Position numbers and translations under genes: made by a program. Shown piece by piece: positions 61,752 to 64,000 of a DNA stretch of 64,000 bases. How positions within the stretch are numbered: position 1 is the first letter of the stretch; each line of letters opens with the position of its first letter. Location: assembly GCF_016757755.1 (NCBI RefSeq), contig NZ_CP068437.1:496001-560000 (forward strand), given 5' to 3'. The notes under the pieces were generated by a model. That model was not told where the DNA came from and did no database searches. It saw nothing but the letters and a program-made list of their open reading frames with translations. The stretch comes from Shewanella sp. KX20019 (GTDB lineage Bacteria; Pseudomonadota; Gammaproteobacteria; Enterobacterales; Shewanellaceae).

Positions 61752-64000
61752 TTAAAGCTGATTATGCATATCGCTTAATGCTTGATGAAGCAGGTCATCA
61801 TCATTCGGCTGCTCAAGCCCTTGATGGTCTATAGCATCGTCAAAAGTGGTGAGATCATTATGCAGGGCGTCATGCCTGTCGTCATCAAGTAGTGGATTAT
61901 CGAACGCATCGACTTGATTAGTATCGAGCATATCGGCATCAGGTCCATTACTTGTTAGCTCCTGCACATCTGGTAGATCGTTCAAGGTTGGGCTATCTGT
62001 TTTTGCCGCAAGATCTTGATGACTCATACCGACCATTTGCAAGTAATGATCAATGGGGGCGGAAGTGACTTGGCTTGCTGGCGTATGTAGCGGAGCCGCT
62101 AACGGTTCATCTTGAGCTACTAGATCGCCGCCTGATTTTTCGTCGAACTCTGCATGAGCAGTGTCATCTGTAATGGCAAACGGGTCTAAATCAACACTTA
62201 CATTCGCGACTGCATCGTCTTGCGGCACGTCGTGGGCAACAGAAACTGGTGGGGGCGGTGGTGCTTGATGGCTAAAAACTGGGGTGACTGTCATGTCCAA
62301 CACCTCAGAACCAAGTGTCAGCTTTCCACTGTGGCCGGGCCCGTGGCTTAAAATGCTCACTTGAACATGCATCACCACATCATCGTGGTGAGAGCCTTGT
62401 AGAGCAACCTCAAACCTATCTTCATGTACACCGATATTTTGCGAAGAACCATGTGGTCCTGTATGAGTATTGGCATGTTCTTGATAACTCAATTGGCCTG
62501 TTTTGGGGTTTATCGATAGCGTGCCCCATTGGCTAGTATAAGAGGTGTGATAATGGCCATTAACAAGTATTTTCCAACCTTGCTCTGCGACAGGAACAGG
62601 GGTTTGAGTTGGCGCTAAAGTCGGGATGCCTAAAGATGCGCCGATATGGTGGCTGCCAGGAGGAGCTGTTACCACGATAGGTTCAGGCTTTGCATTCGCC
62701 GCAATGTTTAACGCCGAATTCACGTTGCCGTGCTCATCGGTCATGATCGCTTTTATAATGCTGCTAGGCGTAACTTCAAGCGTAATACCATGGGCTAAAC
62801 TGTTAGCATCTAGTACGTGGTCGACACCATTGATATTAAGATGTTCACCTATTTGGGCATCTGCTGCAGCATGGACTGTAGCGGTAATTGTGCCGGCATG
62901 ACCTTGAGCTATTTCAGCTTTGCTGTAGGCGTTGTCACTGCCAGGAGTTTCAAATGTAATACTAGGCATACCTACTTGGGTATCAGTGTCATAGTGCAGG
63001 ACTTGTGTGGCACTGGCTGGATTGCCTGCGCTATCTGTCGTAGAGACGCTGGCGGTGATTGATGAGGATGCTGATAGCTCGCTACCAGCGATGTTGATAC
63101 TAAATTGTCCGCTATGATCCACTGTTGCTGTATAGGTATGTTGTCCAACGAGTAAGCGGACAATATCGCCTTGGTGGGCATCGCCCGCCACGTTGCCTGT
63201 CACACTGATATCAGTGCCTCTCTCTTGCGCGTTAATCACATTATCGCTAGTGATGGGATCCAATTGAATGCTAGTGTTTGCATGGGTATCAATGGTAAAG
63301 GCTTGCGTGCCCGTGGTGGCACTCCCGAGGTTACCGGCGTTATCGCTGGTGATAACGGAGGCTTCAATTGAGTGAACTTGTTGCTGGCCCGACGCGTAAA
63401 TACTATGGATGTTGGCTTTAATTAAGGTTTGCGCCGGAACTGAAATACTATAGTGACCTTGAGCATCAACCGTTGCGTTAAGTGAGTGAATGGTCTTGCC
63501 ATTAATACTTAAGCTCACTACATCACCCGCGTTAAAATCACCACTGACTTGACCTGTGATATCAATGCTTTTCCCTGACTCTGCGAGGTTAATAATGTTG
63601 TCAGCGGTGACGGAATTAACGCTGATATGAGGAGTTGGATTTTGGGTATCAACCAACAAATGGGTGGTTATTTCTGGTGTTACATTACCCGCGACATCAA
63701 CCGATCCCACCTTAATGGGATAGCTTTGATCTGTCGGCATAATACTTTGATGCTCAGATGCATTGAGTGTCAGGCTCCAACTACCATCAGCTTTAACGAC
63801 CGCATTGTAGATATGGTTCTTATCTAATTCGACATAAACGCGATCGCCAGCGGCGATATTTGAGGTGGTTCCCGTTATTTCTAACGGCTGATTATTTTCT
63901 AATGCGTTGAGTGCATTATCTTTAGAGATAGTATTAACTGAAATTGTCCCCGGGGTAGTGTCGAGGGTGTAACCAAAGCTGGTGGCCGCTGAGGTGTTAC
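61752..64000 (-). CDS. Giant Ig-repeat adhesin, C-terminal part (5' end outside window)
   Basis: The open frame continues without a stop from 61752 to the right edge, so about 749 residues of a longer protein are seen. From the edge inward there are about four bacterial Ig-like repeats of about 90-105 residues with the pattern DNxIN...ITGxV.GD...GDxVxLxING...GxxSI...DxAGN (for example SDNVINAQERGTDISVTGNV). Then comes a VCBS-like domain (WGTLSINPKTGQLSYQEHAN) and a proline-rich spacer (SHQAPPPPPVS). The last 200 residues are strongly acidic with DHYLQMVGMSHQDLA, a motif I have seen in other Shewanella adhesins. No RTX nonapeptides or clear type I secretion signal are visible in this part. Surface or biofilm adhesin. 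Confidence 0.8.
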   Translation of the reverse strand, partial: NTSAATSFGYTLDTTPGTISVNTISKDNALNALENNQPLEITGTTSNIAAGDRVYVELDKNHIYNAVVKADGSWSLTLNASEHQSIMPTDQSYPIKVGSVDVAGNVTPEITTHLLVDTQNPTPHISVNSVTADNIINLAESGKSIDITGQVSGDFNAGDVVSLSINGKTIHSLNATVDAQGHYSISVPAQTLIKANIHSIYASGQQQVHSIEASVITSDNAGNLGSATTGTQAFTIDTHANTSIQLDPITSDNVINAQERGTDISVTGNVAGDAHQGDIVRLLVGQHTYTATVDHSGQFSINIAGSELSASSSITASVSTTDSAGNPASATQVLHYDTDTQVGMPSITFETPGSDNAYSKAEIAQGHAGTITATVHAAADAQIGEHLNINGVDHVLDANSLAHGITLEVTPSSIIKAIMTDEHGNVNSALNIAANAKPEPIVVTAPPGSHHIGASLGIPTLAPTQTPVPVAEQGWKILVNGHYHTSYTSQWGTLSINPKTGQLSYQEHANTHTGPHGSSQNIGVHEDRFEVALQGSHHDDVVMHVQVSILSHGPGHSGKLTLGSEVLDMTVTPVFSHQAPPPPPVSVAHDVPQDDAVANVSVDLDPFAITDDTAHAEFDEKSGGDLVAQDEPLAAPLHTPASQVTSAPIDHYLQMVGMSHQDLAAKTDSPTLNDLPDVQELTSNGPDADMLDTNQVDAFDNPLLDDDRHDALHNDLTTFDDAIDHQGLEQPNDDDLLHQALSDMHNQL

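Overview
The window looks like chromosomal DNA of a Shewanella-type marine gammaproteobacterium. This is inferred from gene content (a DUF3012 lipoprotein, a TolC/adaptor/RND heavy-metal efflux operon, RegBA-type redox two-component genes, a second signal peptidase, a giant Ig-repeat adhesin) and from the moderate GC content. No species is claimed. Most genes are housekeeping, regulatory or envelope functions on both strands, broken up by three accessory patches.

Region by region. 1-13.7 kb: a thioredoxin-like lipoprotein, signal peptidase I, tRNA-Ser(UGA) followed by decayed tandem copies of its 3' end and terminator, a very large hybrid sensor kinase with an HD-GYP response regulator, a clipped AraC/GyrI-type gene, a DsbA-family protein, an SDR, an aroQ-accB pair in which the AccB homologue has lost its biotin-accepting lysine, arfB, and small genes. 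13.8-20.6 kb: a Cys/His-rich small protein and a CzcCBA-like efflux operon. 20.6-26.6 kb: accessory patch one. It holds a probable lone integron-type gene cassette with an attC-like site, a nest of two inverted, truncated IS30 elements around an IS3-family element, and a small pair resembling an orphan polymorphic-toxin C-terminus with a membrane immunity protein. 26.6-31.8 kb: MepA, a fused cysteine desulfurase / metallo-beta-lactamase / rhodanese protein, a phosphatase-like protein, a YhcH-family protein and a membrane protein.

32.0-43.45 kb is the most striking part. A block of about 11.46 kb, visibly AT-richer than its surroundings, sits inside a patatin-like phospholipase gene: the first 43 or so codons lie at 31868-31996 and the rest at 43456-44382, and the two halves rejoin with no residue lost. 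The block carries an ECF sigma factor paired with a transmembrane Ser/Thr kinase (resembling the ECF43 / EcfP-PknT type). Divergent from these are two leftward gene groups for exported and membrane proteins, including a subtilisin-like protease and a large Ig-like lipoprotein. No transposase, integrase or terminal inverted repeat was found. I read it as a self-contained kinase-sigma signalling and surface-protein island.

44.5-64 kb: a LON-domain protein, an RluA-family pseudouridine synthase, a PhoD-like phosphatase, an RmlD-like reductase, a RegB/RegA two-component pair, a GAF-GGDEF diguanylate cyclase, a TonB-dependent receptor related to copper receptors, a YkgJ-type protein, a VOC protein, a LysR regulator divergent from an Old Yellow Enzyme, a secreted protein with a trypsin-like lipoprotein, a MOT1-like molybdate/sulfate transporter, and the C-terminal part of a giant Ig-repeat adhesin that runs off the right edge. 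All assignments come from reading translations and motifs by eye; no database search was run.
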